This document shows, in pieces, positions 50,800-59,849 of a stretch of DNA of 64,000 nucleotides. A model generated the notes under the pieces. The model saw only the letters and a program-made list of their open reading frames with translations, searched no databases and was not told the origin of the DNA. The DNA lies in NCBI RefSeq assembly GCF_007829885.1, contig NZ_VIWW01000002.1:372001-436000 (forward strand), given 5' to 3'. The translations under genes and the position numbers were made by a program. The stretch is from Streptomyces brevispora (GTDB lineage: Bacteria; Actinomycetota; Actinomycetes; Streptomycetales; Streptomycetaceae). The stretch's first letter is position 1; every line of letters begins with the position of its first letter.

Positions 50800-51591
50800 C
50801 TACCGCAGGACGCGGGCGACTCCGACGTGGAAGCTGTCGGTGGCCCCGTCGCTCTCCGGGGCCGGGGTGTCCTTGCACCACTGGGGGGCCGTCACCAGGC
50901 CCGGCCCGACGAGGTCGAGCCCGTCGAAGAACCGCGCGACCTCGGCGCGCGTCCGGGGCCGCAGGCTGATGCCGCTCGTCCGGTACTCCTCGGTCTTGTC
51001 CTGGGCTGCGGAGAGGAAGTCACTGGTGAAGTGCGAAAGCACCAGACAACTGCCGGAGGGCAGCGCGTCGACGAGGGTGCGGGTGATGCCGTAGGGGTCG
51101 TCCGCGTCGGGAACGAAGTGCATGAGGGCGATGAGGGACAGCGCGATCGGCCGGTCGAAGTCCAGCAGGGCCCGCGCGTGGTCGAGGATCCTCCCCGGCT
51201 CGCGTACATCGGCGTCGAGGTAGTCGGTGGCGCCCTCGGGGGTGCTGATGAGCAGCGCCTCGGCGTGACGCAGGACGATCGGGTCGTTGTCCGTGTAGAC
51301 GATCCTGGCCGCCGGGTTGATCTCCTGGGCTATCTGGTGGAGGTTCGGCCGGGTGGGAATCCCCGTCCCGATGTCGAGGAACTGGTCGATGCCCGTGCGT
51401 GCCGCCCAGCCGACCGCTCGGTGCATGAACGCCCGGTTCTGTGCGACACCGGCCTTCGCCACGGGCGGCATCTGCGCGCCGAGTTCCTGGTCCACCGGGT
51501 AGTTGTCCTTGCCGCCCAGCAGATAGTCGTAGACGCGCGCCGGGTGCGGCCTGCTGGTGTCGATCGGAGAGCTGGCCGGACGCGGCGTCAT
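50800..51591 (-). CDS. SAM-dependent methyltransferase (DUF574 / Methyltransf_19)
   Basis: The ATG at 51591 gives 263 residues. The N-terminal segment IDTSRPHPARVYDYLLGGKD followed by NYPVDQELG is diagnostic of this actinobacterial family. The SAM site is FLDIGTGIPTRPNLHQIAQE (about residues 71-90) with acidic motif RIVYTDNDPIVLRHAEALL. C-terminal LRPRTRAEVARFFDGLDLVG then PGLVTAPQW is also typical. Streptomyces carries many paralogues, often clustered with regulatory genes, and their substrates are unknown. The region from 51592 to 51927 behind it (336 nt) holds no gene I can support. Confidence 0.92.
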   Translation of the reverse strand: MTPRPASSPIDTSRPHPARVYDYLLGGKDNYPVDQELGAQMPPVAKAGVAQNRAFMHRAVGWAARTGIDQFLDIGTGIPTRPNLHQIAQEINPAARIVYTDNDPIVLRHAEALLISTPEGATDYLDADVREPGRILDHARALLDFDRPIALSLIALMHFVPDADDPYGITRTLVDALPSGSCLVLSHFTSDFLSAAQDKTEEYRTSGISLRPRTRAEVARFFDGLDLVGPGLVTAPQWCKDTPAPESDGATDSFHVGVARVLR

Positions 51592-51927
51592 GGAGTGCTC
51601 CAGAGTTCTTCGGTGCGCGGAATGCGCGCAGAACGCAGTGTGCGCGGAACGGGCGGGAGGGGTGCGGGCCGGGAGGGTGCTGAAGGTCCTGGCCGCCGTG
51701 AGCCGGGCCGAGATCTTCAGCGTCCTCCCCGGGCACAGCCCCAGTGGGCCGTCGCCACATCGACGCATACTGCCACAGCAACCACATGGGGCCCATGGCA
51801 AGTTCAGCCGAACTCCGCCGAACAGCCCTTGGTACGCCGGTGCTCACGGCGGAGCAGCGCGATGGCACCCCTTCCCGGCCTTCGGCCTGCGCCGATCTCC
51901 ACGGCCCCGTTCATCCAGGGCCTCGGG
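51592..51927. other. 336-nt gene-free stretch
   Basis: Between the methyltransferase start and the PaaK stop. It presumably contains the methyltransferase promoter near 51600-51700. The part near 51870-51890 includes a GGCCTTCGGCC inverted repeat that could terminate the PaaK transcript. No coding sequence was convincing on either strand. Confidence 0.5.
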
Positions 51928-53223
51928 TCAACTGCCCGGCCGGTCCCGCTCGTCCACGATCCTCCGGAACTTGCCGACCGACCTCTCCAGCGTCTCCGGG
52001 TCGAGGATCTCCACCCCGACCGAGACCCCGATCCCGTCCTTGACGGCCGCCGCGACCGACGCGGCGGCAACCGCGCGCTCCTCCGGGGTCGCCCCCGCCC
52101 GGGCCTCCGCACGCACAGTCAGCGCGTCCAGCCGGCCCTCGCGGGTCAGCCGCAGCTGGAAGTGCGGCGACACCGCCGGTGTACGGAGAACGATCTCCTC
52201 GATCTGCGTAGGGAAGAGGTTCACCCCGCGCAGGATCACGAGGTCGTCACTCCGCCCGGTGACCTTCTCCATACGCCGGAAGACCCGTGCCGTCCCCGGC
52301 AGCAGCCGGGTCAGATCCCGGGTCCGGTAACGGATCACCGGCATGGCCTCCTTGGTGAGCGAGGTGAACACCAACTCGCCCTCGGCGCCCTCCGGCAGCA
52401 CCTCGCCGGTGAACGGGTCGACCACCTCCGGGTAGAAGTGGTCCTCCCAGATGTGCAGCCCGTCCTTCGTCTCCACGCACTCCTGGGCGACGCCCGGGCC
52501 CATCACCTCGGACAGCCCGTAGATGTCGACCGCGTCGATCGCGAACCGCTCCTCGATCTCGCGCCGCATCTCCTGCGTCCACGGCTCGGCGCCGAAGATC
52601 CCCACCTTCAGTGAGGTCGCCCGCGGATCCACGCCCTGCCGCTCGAACTCGTCCAGGAGCGTCAGCATGTACGACGGCGTCACCATGATGATCTCGGGCC
52701 GGAAGTCCTGGATCAGCTGGACCTGCCGGGCCGTCATGCCGCCGGACGCGGGGATGACCGTGCAGCCGAGCCGCTCCGCCCCGTAGTGCGCGCCGAGCCC
52801 GCCGGTGAACAGCCCGTACCCGTAGGCAACATGGACCTTCTGCCCGGGTCGGCCACCCGCTGCCCGGATCGAGCGGGCGACCACGTCCGCCCAGGTGTCC
52901 AGATCGCCCTGGGTGTAGCCGACGACGGTCGGGCGGCCTGTCGTGCCGCTGGAGGCATGGATCCGGCGCACCTGCTCCTCCGGCACCGCGAACATCCCGA
53001 ACGGGTAGTTGTCCCGCAGATCGGCCTTGGTGGTGAACGGGAACCGGGCGAGATCGGCGAGCGAGCGGCAGTCGTCCGGGTGCAGCCCCGCCCGGTCGAA
53101 CGCCGCCCGGTAATGGCCGACGTGGGTATACGCGTGGCGCAGTGTCGCCCGCAGTCGTTCGAGCTGGAGCGCCCGCAACTCCTCGTGGCCCATCCGTTCC
53201 GCCGCGTCCAGCAGAGCCGTCAT
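51928..53223 (-). CDS. paaK: Phenylacetate-CoA ligase
   Basis: The ATG at 53223 gives 431 residues, the usual PaaK length. Motifs: the N-terminal LRATLRHAYTHVGHYRAAFD, the nucleotide loop IHASSGTTGRPTVVGYTQGD (about residues 94-113), GIFGAEPWTQEMRREIEERF with YGLSEVMGPGVAQEC, and the C-terminal GRSDDLVILRGVNLFPTQIE. It activates phenylacetate to phenylacetyl-CoA, the first step of the aerobic Paa ring-epoxidation pathway. No paaABCDE genes are in the window, so it is either a stand-alone paralogue or controlled in trans. A PaaR-like operator lies 33-52 nt upstream. Confidence 0.94.
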   Translation of the reverse strand: MTALLDAAERMGHEELRALQLERLRATLRHAYTHVGHYRAAFDRAGLHPDDCRSLADLARFPFTTKADLRDNYPFGMFAVPEEQVRRIHASSGTTGRPTVVGYTQGDLDTWADVVARSIRAAGGRPGQKVHVAYGYGLFTGGLGAHYGAERLGCTVIPASGGMTARQVQLIQDFRPEIIMVTPSYMLTLLDEFERQGVDPRATSLKVGIFGAEPWTQEMRREIEERFAIDAVDIYGLSEVMGPGVAQECVETKDGLHIWEDHFYPEVVDPFTGEVLPEGAEGELVFTSLTKEAMPVIRYRTRDLTRLLPGTARVFRRMEKVTGRSDDLVILRGVNLFPTQIEEIVLRTPAVSPHFQLRLTREGRLDALTVRAEARAGATPEERAVAAASVAAAVKDGIGVSVGVEILDPETLERSVGKFRRIVDERDRPGS

Positions 53224-53255
53224 GCGGATCTCCCTCTTCCGTGCACACCGTGCAG

Positions 53256-53275
53256 ACGACCGATCATTCGGTCGT
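53256..53275. promoter_or_regulatory. PaaR-like operator
   Basis: ACGACCGA-TCAT-TCGGTCGT: 8-bp perfect arms (53256-53263 and 53268-53275) around 4 nt. TetR-type PaaR repressors of actinobacterial phenylacetate genes bind ACCGA-NNNN-TCGGT dyads, and the gene controlled here is a phenylacetate-CoA ligase. Confidence 0.7.
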
Positions 53276-53500
53276 TCCTCCCGGGAGCAGTAATTCAGGA
53301 TCATCCGCACCCTGGCAAGAGGCGCGACACGACGCATGTCGCGCGACCGGGCCCGATGCGCCCGGCCCACCGCGCACGCATCCGCCCCGGGACGACGGCC
53401 GGCCCGGCACACCCCACCAGCCAGGAGCCGTTCCGTACAGCGGATACGCTCCTGCCGAACAGGGCTGCGCCACCCGGACGGCCCTGTTTGGATGGATTCC

Positions 53501-55024
53501 ATGCCGACTTTCCAGACGTACGACGGAACCGAGCTCGCGTATCACCTCGTCGGACAGGGCACCCCCCTGATCTGCCTGCCGGGCGGCGCCATGCGGGCCA
53601 GTGCCTACCTCGGTGGCCTGGGCGGACTCGACGCCCAACGGCAACTGGTGCTGCTCGACCTGCGCGGCACCGGCGACTCCGCCGTACCGGACGACACCAC
53701 CACCTACCGCTGCGACCGACTGGTCGACGACGTCGCGGCACTGCGCGAACACCTGGGGCTGGAGCACATCGATCTGCTCGCCCACTCGGCGGCCGGAGAC
53801 CTCGCCGCGCTCTACGCCGCGCGATACCCGCAGACACTGCGCAATCTGCTCCTCATCGCCCCCGGAACGAGGGCCGCCGGATTCGGATTCGCCGAACGCG
53901 AGGCCCGCGAGGCCGCCGGGCTGCGTCGCCTCGAACCGTGGTACGAGGAAGCGCTCCCGGCCCTGGAGGAGATCTGGGCGGGACACCTCACGGACGAACT
54001 GCGCGCCGCCGCACGGCCCTTCCTGTACGGCCGCTGGGACGCCGCCGCGCAGGCCCACGCCACATCGTCCGCGGCGCAGATCAACGCCGTTGCCGCCCAG
54101 GGCTATTACGAGCACGGGGCATTCGACCCGGCCACGACGGTGACCGCCCTGCGTGAGCTGCAGGCCCCGGTACTCGTCCTCGCCGGAGAGTACGACGGCG
54201 TGACGCCCCCCGACCGCGCCGCCGCACTGGCCGCGCTCTTCCCCCACGCGGAATTCGCCGTGCAGCGCGGCGCCGGACACTTCCCATGGCTCGACGACCC
54301 CGGAGCGTTCGTCCGCACCGTCACCGCCTTCCTGGACCCGGAGGTGCACAGCGTGCAGGCCGGCGGGATACGGCTCGCCTACCGGGTGTGGGGAGACCCC
54401 TCCGCGCCGCCGGTCGTCCTGGCCCACGGACGCAGCGCGGACAGCCGCACCTGGACCCGGATCGCCGAGAACCTGGCAGCCGAACACCGGGTGTACGCGG
54501 TCGACTTCCGCGGCCACGGCCTCAGCGACTGGCCCGGCCGCTACTCCTTCGAGCTCTTCCGTGACGATCTGCACGCGTTCCTGGAGGTCCGCAACCTCTC
54601 CGGCGCCACGGTCATCGGGCACTCCTTGGGTGGTGCGGCGGCCTATCTGCTCGCCGAGCGGCAACCCGGACTCATCGGCCGGCTCGTCATCGAGGAGGCC
54701 CCGCCACCCTTCCCGCTCGACCCTCCCCGCGGCCCCGCCGAACGCCCCGAAGGGGAACTCGACTTCGACTGGTCCGTGGTGCCGTCCATCAACGCCCAGC
54801 TCAATGAACCCGATCCGGTGAGCCGCGAACGCCTCGGCGAGATCACCGCCCCCACCCTGGTCATCGGCGGCGGCCCGAGCAGCCAGGTCGACCAGGAGAA
54901 CCTTGCCTGGATGGCCCGGCGGATCCCGGACTGCCGACTCGTCACCATCGACGCGGGCCATCTCGTCCACACCGAACGGCCGGAGGAATTCCTCGCGGCA
55001 CTCCGGTCGTTCGGCGTGGCCTGA
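53501..55024 (+). CDS. Tandem fusion of two alpha/beta hydrolases
   Basis: The ATG at 53501 (MPTFQTYDGTELAYHLVGQG) gives 507 residues, about twice a normal hydrolase; ATG 53492 is also in frame. Domain 1 (about 1-275): LLDLRGTGDSA, nucleophile elbow LLAHSAAGDLAALYA, acid AGEYDGVTP, His in GAGHFPW. Domain 2 (about 282-507): QAGGIRLAYRVWGD, VDFRGHGLSDWP, nucleophile VIGHSLGGAAAYL, His in DAGHLVHTE. Both catalytic triads appear intact. The two halves differ enough to have separate specificities. The fold covers esterases, epoxide hydrolases, dehalogenases and meta-cleavage hydrolases, so the reaction is open. Confidence 0.92.
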   Translation: MPTFQTYDGTELAYHLVGQGTPLICLPGGAMRASAYLGGLGGLDAQRQLVLLDLRGTGDSAVPDDTTTYRCDRLVDDVAALREHLGLEHIDLLAHSAAGDLAALYAARYPQTLRNLLLIAPGTRAAGFGFAEREAREAAGLRRLEPWYEEALPALEEIWAGHLTDELRAAARPFLYGRWDAAAQAHATSSAAQINAVAAQGYYEHGAFDPATTVTALRELQAPVLVLAGEYDGVTPPDRAAALAALFPHAEFAVQRGAGHFPWLDDPGAFVRTVTAFLDPEVHSVQAGGIRLAYRVWGDPSAPPVVLAHGRSADSRTWTRIAENLAAEHRVYAVDFRGHGLSDWPGRYSFELFRDDLHAFLEVRNLSGATVIGHSLGGAAAYLLAERQPGLIGRLVIEEAPPPFPLDPPRGPAERPEGELDFDWSVVPSINAQLNEPDPVSRERLGEITAPTLVIGGGPSSQVDQENLAWMARRIPDCRLVTIDAGHLVHTERPEEFLAALRSFGVA

Positions 55025-55051
55025 CGGAGCCGTACAGCAACGCCCGCCGCT

Positions 55052-56686
55052 TCAGTCCCGGCGCAGCAGCGACACCATGACGTCCAGCAGTGTCGCCTCC
55101 GCGTCCGGAACGCCCGTCTCCGAGCGCCAGGCGACGAACCCGTCGGGGCGGACCAGCACGGCACCCTCGGTGCTCGTGCCATGCGCCGCGGCCCAGTCGG
55201 CACCGGCCTCCGGCTCCAGATCGCCGCCGGGACCGGTGCCGATGCCGAACGCGTCGAGCCGCACCGCCAGCCGGTCACCGACCCGCGCCGCCGCCCGCCG
55301 CCACGCCACGTCCGCGCCATCGGCGAGCAGCACGAACGACCGCTCGTACAGATCCAGGGTGGAGATCCGCTCGCCCGCCCGCCGGAGCCACAAGTGCGGT
55401 GCCCGGCTGCCCGGTTCACCCGTCAGCTGCATCCCCTGCGGCACCACCGGCTGATCCGGGCCGACGCCCAGCACCGCGCCTTCCACGTAGCGGTAGCCCA
55501 ACGCCACGTTCAGCATCCCGCCGCGCTTCCCACCGCCCACGGTGGGCGGCGGCGCATACCCGGGGTGGCTGTGCTCGCCGGACCGCGCCGAGGCACGTTC
55601 GCTCGTCGCCCGCGCCACCGGAAGCCGCTCCGCGCCGTAGGTGTCCAGCAGACCCGGCCCCGCCTCACCACGCAACACGGTGGCGAGCTTCCACGCCAGG
55701 TTGTGCGCGTCCTGGATACCTGTGTTGGAGCCGAACGCCCCGGTCGGCGACATCTCGTGGGCCGAGTCGCCGGCGAGGAACACCCGGCCGCGGGAGTAGC
55801 GGTCCGCCACCCGTTCCGCCGCGTGCCACGGCGCCTTGCCGGTGATCTTCACATCGATGTCCGGGGCACCGACCGCCCTGCGGATGTGCTCGGCACACCG
55901 CTCGTCCGTGAAGTCCTCCAGCGTCTCGCCCCGGTCGGGCTGCCACGGCGCGTGGAACACCCACTGCTCCTTGTTGTCCACCGGCAGCAGGGCGCCGTCC
56001 GCCGCCGGATCGGTCAGGTAGCACACGATGAAGCGCCGGTCCCCGATCACCTCGGCGAGCCGGCGGGAGCGGAAGGTGATACTCACGTTGTGGAACAGGT
56101 CGCCGGCCCCCGAACGGCCGATGCGCAGCTGCTCGCGGATCGGACTGCGCGGACCGTCGGCAGCGATGAGATAGTCCGCCCGCACCGTGGTGTGTTCGCC
56201 CGTCTCCCGGCTCTTCAGGACCGCCCCGACCCCTGACTCGTCCTCCTCGAACGAGAGCAGTTCGGTGGAGAACCGCAGGTCACCGCCCTGCTCCCGGGCC
56301 CGGTCCAGCAGAACCGGCTCCAGGTCGTTCTGGCTGCACAGGCACCAGCCGGTCGGGCTGAAACGGGCGAGCGCGCCACCCGGGTCGATCTCCTTGAACA
56401 GCCACTCCTGGTCGTCACCGGTCAGCGATCCGGCCTGCAGAATGCCGTGATTCTCCGCCAGCACCGACGCGGCTGCTCGGATCTCCTGTTCCACCCCCGC
56501 TCTGCGGAAGACCTCCATCGTGCGCACGTTGTTGCCGCGACCGCGGGGATGTGTCGAGGTGGCGGCGTGTTTCTCGACGAGCAGATGCTCGACGCCGAGC
56601 CGGCCGAGGAATAGGGACGCGGACAGGCCCACCAGGGAGCCGCCCACGATGAGGACCGGTACATGGAGGTCGACGTTCTCGTTCAT
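55052..56686 (-). CDS. whiE-VIII: FAD-dependent aromatic hydroxylase, spore pigment (WhiE ORFVIII type)
   Basis: The ATG at 56686 has GGAGC upstream; 544 residues. FAD binding: VPVLIVGGSLVGLSASLFLG (about residues 9-28), the middle motif DYLIAADGPRSPIREQL, and the FAD/NADPH motif VFLAGDSAHEMSPTGAFGSN. The length and order match the PheA/TfdB-type polyketide hydroxylases. In S. coelicolor the whiE cluster has exactly such a gene divergent from the main operon, required for a late hydroxylation of the spore pigment. Here it diverges from the SchA/CurD gene with a 265-nt shared promoter region. Confidence 0.93.
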   Translation of the reverse strand: MNENVDLHVPVLIVGGSLVGLSASLFLGRLGVEHLLVEKHAATSTHPRGRGNNVRTMEVFRRAGVEQEIRAAASVLAENHGILQAGSLTGDDQEWLFKEIDPGGALARFSPTGWCLCSQNDLEPVLLDRAREQGGDLRFSTELLSFEEDESGVGAVLKSRETGEHTTVRADYLIAADGPRSPIREQLRIGRSGAGDLFHNVSITFRSRRLAEVIGDRRFIVCYLTDPAADGALLPVDNKEQWVFHAPWQPDRGETLEDFTDERCAEHIRRAVGAPDIDVKITGKAPWHAAERVADRYSRGRVFLAGDSAHEMSPTGAFGSNTGIQDAHNLAWKLATVLRGEAGPGLLDTYGAERLPVARATSERASARSGEHSHPGYAPPPTVGGGKRGGMLNVALGYRYVEGAVLGVGPDQPVVPQGMQLTGEPGSRAPHLWLRRAGERISTLDLYERSFVLLADGADVAWRRAAARVGDRLAVRLDAFGIGTGPGGDLEPEAGADWAAAHGTSTEGAVLVRPDGFVAWRSETGVPDAEATLLDVMVSLLRRD

Positions 56687-56951
56687 CAGTTGCTCCAGCT
56701 CGGACGCCTTACAGATGCAGTGTTCATGCCCTTGCCGGAGCGGTTCGGACGCCCGCTCACCTGAACGGTTCATAAATCTCGCGTCAGCCGGACCAGCGTT
56801 TCACGATCGGTGACGGAGACGACGCCCGCGGTCCGGGGCGGACCGTGCATATCCGCCGGGAGACTCCCCGCTCCGATCCCACTCGGCAGCCGCCGGTTAC
56901 CCAGCGAACCGGAAGGCCTGACCACCCCACCGTCTCGAAGGAGTTCACAAG
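56687..56951. promoter_or_regulatory. Divergent promoter region of the spore-pigment cluster
   Basis: 265 nt without a gene between the two divergent whiE-type transcription units. It contains near-repeats AGCGGTTCGG/AACGGTTCAT (about 56743-56772) and an inverted pair GGTT/AACC near 56896-56911. In S. coelicolor this interval holds two divergent, sporulation-timed promoters; individual elements were not assigned here. Confidence 0.55.
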
Positions 56952-58073
56952 ATGACCACCACCCTCTCGGAACGGATCTCCCAGTCCGCCTTCGACGGAT
57001 CCAGGTTGCGCGTCGTGCTGCTGCTGGACCTGTACGACGGCGCTCAGACGCAGTTCCTGGAGGCGTACGAGCGCCTGCGCAACCAGGTGGCATCCGTACC
57101 CGGACACATCAGCGACCAGCTGTGCCAGTCGATCGAGAATCCTTCGCAGTGGCTGATCACCAGCGAGTGGGAGAGCGCGCCGCCCTTCCTCGCCTGGGTG
57201 AACAGCGAGGAGCACGTCGCCACCGTCCAGCCGCTGCACGGCTGCGTACGCGACACCCGCTCGCTGCGCTTCAGCGTCCTGCGGGAGACCGGCAAGGCCT
57301 TCGAGCCCGCCGCCGCCCCGCTCATGGGAAGCCTGCAGTCCTCCCCGCGGCTCGGCGACGGAGTCGTGCGCCACGCACTCACCTTCACGGTCAAGCCGGG
57401 CACCGAGGAGATCGTGGCTAAGATCCTCGCCGACTACGACTCCCCGAAGGCCCAGGTCGACGAGAGCACCCGACTGCGCCGCACCTCGCTCTTCATGCAC
57501 GGCAACCGTGTGGTGCGCGCGGTCGAGGTCGAGGGCGACCTCCTCGCGGCCCTGCGCCACGTCTCCAGGCAGCCCGAGGTCCGGGCGGTCGAGGAGGCCA
57601 TCAACCCGTACCTGGAGCAGGACCGCGACCTCTCCGACCCCAACTCCGCCCGGATGTTCTTCACCCGGGCGGCGCTGCCCACCGTCCACCACGTGTCGGC
57701 GGGCCGGCACGCCCCCGTGGACGTCCGGCGCCACGCGCTGTTCTACCAGGCCAAGGAGGGCTGCGGGATGGCCCTGGCCCGGCTGCTGGCCGGCAACGAC
57801 GAAGAGGCCGCGGACGACGTCACCAGCCCCGTCGACAGCAGCACGATCTTCCAGCGCGACGACATCGTCGTCCGCCTCCTGGAGGTGGACGGCCCGCTCG
57901 ACGCGCAGCCCGCCCAGTCGCTCGGCATCCACGGCCACGGCAAGGCGGCCAGGCTCGCCCGCCTCCTGGACGGGGACGCGAACGCCGCCCCGACCAGCGA
58001 TCAGGACGCCGCGCGCTTCCTCGCACGCTCCGAGATGCGCCTGATCACCGACCGGAGCGCCGCGGAGTCCTGA
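56952..58073 (+). CDS. whiE-I: SchA/CurD-type protein with N-terminal ABM domain (WhiE ORFI type)
   Basis: The ATG follows AAGGAG; 373 residues. Residues about 17-110 (LRVVLLLDLYDGAQTQFLEA, PSQWLITSEWESAPPFLAWV) resemble an antibiotic-biosynthesis-monooxygenase ferredoxin-like domain. The rest (about 120-373; RHALTFTVKPGTEEIVAKIL, VVRAVEVEGDLLAALRHVSR) contains further ferredoxin-like repeats matching the SchA/CurD family found only in spore-pigment clusters. The homologous gene is first in the main whiE operon. Its precise role, perhaps chain folding or oxidation, is not settled. The cupin gene follows after 76 nt. Confidence 0.92.
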   Translation: MTTTLSERISQSAFDGSRLRVVLLLDLYDGAQTQFLEAYERLRNQVASVPGHISDQLCQSIENPSQWLITSEWESAPPFLAWVNSEEHVATVQPLHGCVRDTRSLRFSVLRETGKAFEPAAAPLMGSLQSSPRLGDGVVRHALTFTVKPGTEEIVAKILADYDSPKAQVDESTRLRRTSLFMHGNRVVRAVEVEGDLLAALRHVSRQPEVRAVEEAINPYLEQDRDLSDPNSARMFFTRAALPTVHHVSAGRHAPVDVRRHALFYQAKEGCGMALARLLAGNDEEAADDVTSPVDSSTIFQRDDIVVRLLEVDGPLDAQPAQSLGIHGHGKAARLARLLDGDANAAPTSDQDAARFLARSEMRLITDRSAAES

Positions 58074-58149
58074 GCCGCGCTTCCGCACCCTGGGGGGTTC
58101 TCGCTCAACCCGTCGAAACACCGCGCAACGCGCCAGGAGGAAAGCAGTC

Positions 58150-58584
58150 ATGACCATGCACCGGCCACGCATCGTGGACCTCAGCGAGACCCAGCCCAAC
58201 CGCAGGCGCGGAGGTGACCTGCGCGCTCTGCTCACCCCGACGGCGGTGGGTGCCACCAGCGGCTTCATGGGACTGGCCATTGTTCAGCCGGGAGACCGCA
58301 TCGGTGAGCACTACCACCCGTACTCGGAGGAGTTCGTGTACGTCGTGAGCGGGCTCCTGGAGGTCGACCTGGACGGTGAGCCGCATGCCATGCGGCCCGA
58401 CCAGGGGCTGCTCATCCCTCCGCACGTCCGGCACCGCTTCCGCAACGTCGGCGACATCGAGGCCCGCATGGTCTTCCACCTCGGGCCGCTCGCCCCCCGC
58501 CCGGAGCTCGGCCACGTCGACACCGAGCACACGGACACCGCCGAGCACGGCGCGCCGCCAGAACGAACCGAGGCCGCCTCATGA
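58150..58584 (+). CDS. whiE-II: Cupin-domain protein (WhiE ORFII type)
   Basis: The ATG at 58150 follows AGGAGGAAA; 144 residues. The cupin motif 1 is PGDRIGEHYHPYSEEFVYVV (about residues 48-67) with His/His/Glu metal ligands, and motif 2 is LLIPPHVRHRFRNVGD (about 83-98). This is the second gene of the classical whiE order; TcmJ-like cupins act in shaping or oxidising aromatic polyketides. Its stop overlaps the KS-alpha start (ATGA), so expression is coupled. Confidence 0.93.
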   Translation: MTMHRPRIVDLSETQPNRRRGGDLRALLTPTAVGATSGFMGLAIVQPGDRIGEHYHPYSEEFVYVVSGLLEVDLDGEPHAMRPDQGLLIPPHVRHRFRNVGDIEARMVFHLGPLAPRPELGHVDTEHTDTAEHGAPPERTEAAS

Positions 58585-59849
58585 CCCGGCGGGTGGCGGT
58601 CACCGGAGTCGGTGTCGTCGCGCCGGGCGGGATCGGCGCACCGGCCTTCTGGGACCTCCTCGCCAACGGCCGTACCGCGACCCGCGGCATCACGCTCTTC
58701 GACCCGGCCGGCTTCCGGTCCCGGATCGCGGCCGAGTGCGACTTCGACCCGGCGGCGTACGGACTGGACGCGGACGAGGTCGCCCGCGCGGACCGGTACG
58801 TCCAGTTCGCGATGGTGGCGGCCCGCGAGGCACTCGCCGACGCGGGCCTCGACCAGGAGCGGACCGACCCCTGGCGCATGGGCGTCTCGCTCGGCTCCGC
58901 GGTCGGTGGAACCACCCGGCTGGAGCACGACTACGTCGCGGTCAGCGGCTCCGGCGCACGCTGGGACGTCGACCACCGTCCGGCCGGGCCCCATCTGGAG
59001 CGGGCCTTCTCACCGAGTTCGCTGGCCTCCGCCGTCGCCGAGCAGGTCGGCGCGCACGGTCCGGTGCAGACCGTCTCGACCGGCTGCACCTCCGGCCTCG
59101 ACGCGATCGGCTATGCCTTCCACTCCATCGAGGAGGGGCGCGTCGACGTCTGCATCGCCGGGGCGTCGGACTCCCCGATCACCCCGATCACGGTGGCGTG
59201 CTTCGACGCGATCAAGGCGACCTCGGCCAACAACGAGGACCCGGAACACGCCTCCCGGCCCTTCGACTCCCGCCGCGACGGCTTCGTGATGGGCGAGGGC
59301 GGAGCCGTACTCGTCCTGGAGGAGCTGGAGCACGCCCGCGCCCGCGGGGCGACGGTGTACTGCGAGATCGCGGGCTACGCGACCTTCGGCAACGCCTACC
59401 ACATGACCGGGCTGACCTCGGAGGGCCTGGAGATGGCGGAGGCCATCAACCGGGCGCTCGGGCACGCCGGGATCGCCGCATCGGACATCGACTACGTCAA
59501 CGCGCACGGCTCGGGCACCAAGCAGAACGACCGGCACGAGACCGCCGCCGTGAAGCGGGCCCTCGGCGCGCACGCCCACGACGTGCCGATGAGCTCCATC
59601 AAGTCGATGATCGGCCACTCACTCGGGGCGATCGGCGCGATAGAGATCGCGGCCTGTGTACTCGCACTGGTCCACCAGACGGTCCCGCCGACGGCGAACT
59701 ACGAGTCCCCGGACCCCGAGTGCGACCTCGACTACGTGCCGCGCACCGCACGTCCGCTGAAGTTGCGCAGCGTCCTCTCGGTCGGCAGCGGCTTCGGTGG
59801 CTTCCAGTCCGCTGTGGCCCTGACCAGAACCGGTGGGAGGACACCATGA
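58581..59849 (+). CDS. whiE-III: Ketosynthase alpha subunit, spore pigment minimal PKS (WhiE ORFIII type)
   Basis: The 422-residue type II ketosynthase has the active-site Cys169 in VSTGCTSGLDA, His309 in VNAHGSGTKQND, Lys341 and His346 in SIKSMIGHSLGA, so it is complete. It extends the poly-beta-keto chain with malonyl units on the ACP, together with the KS-beta partner. Coupled by ATGA overlaps on both sides (cupin upstream, KS-beta downstream), ensuring equal expression. The neighbours and the order identify it as the spore-pigment rather than an antibiotic PKS. Confidence 0.96.
   Translation: MTRRVAVTGVGVVAPGGIGAPAFWDLLANGRTATRGITLFDPAGFRSRIAAECDFDPAAYGLDADEVARADRYVQFAMVAAREALADAGLDQERTDPWRMGVSLGSAVGGTTRLEHDYVAVSGSGARWDVDHRPAGPHLERAFSPSSLASAVAEQVGAHGPVQTVSTGCTSGLDAIGYAFHSIEEGRVDVCIAGASDSPITPITVACFDAIKATSANNEDPEHASRPFDSRRDGFVMGEGGAVLVLEELEHARARGATVYCEIAGYATFGNAYHMTGLTSEGLEMAEAINRALGHAGIAASDIDYVNAHGSGTKQNDRHETAAVKRALGAHAHDVPMSSIKSMIGHSLGAIGAIEIAACVLALVHQTVPPTANYESPDPECDLDYVPRTARPLKLRSVLSVGSGFGGFQSAVALTRTGGRTP

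Noticed and set aside
50245..52614. Plus-strand frame of nearly 790 codons
   Set aside because: It is antisense to the DoxX, DUF574 methyltransferase and PaaK genes, all clearly recognised on the minus strand.
58376..59845. Upstream extension of the KS-beta frame
   Set aside because: It runs through KS-alpha in another frame. The ATG at 59846 has a ribosome site and matches the start of all chain-length factors.
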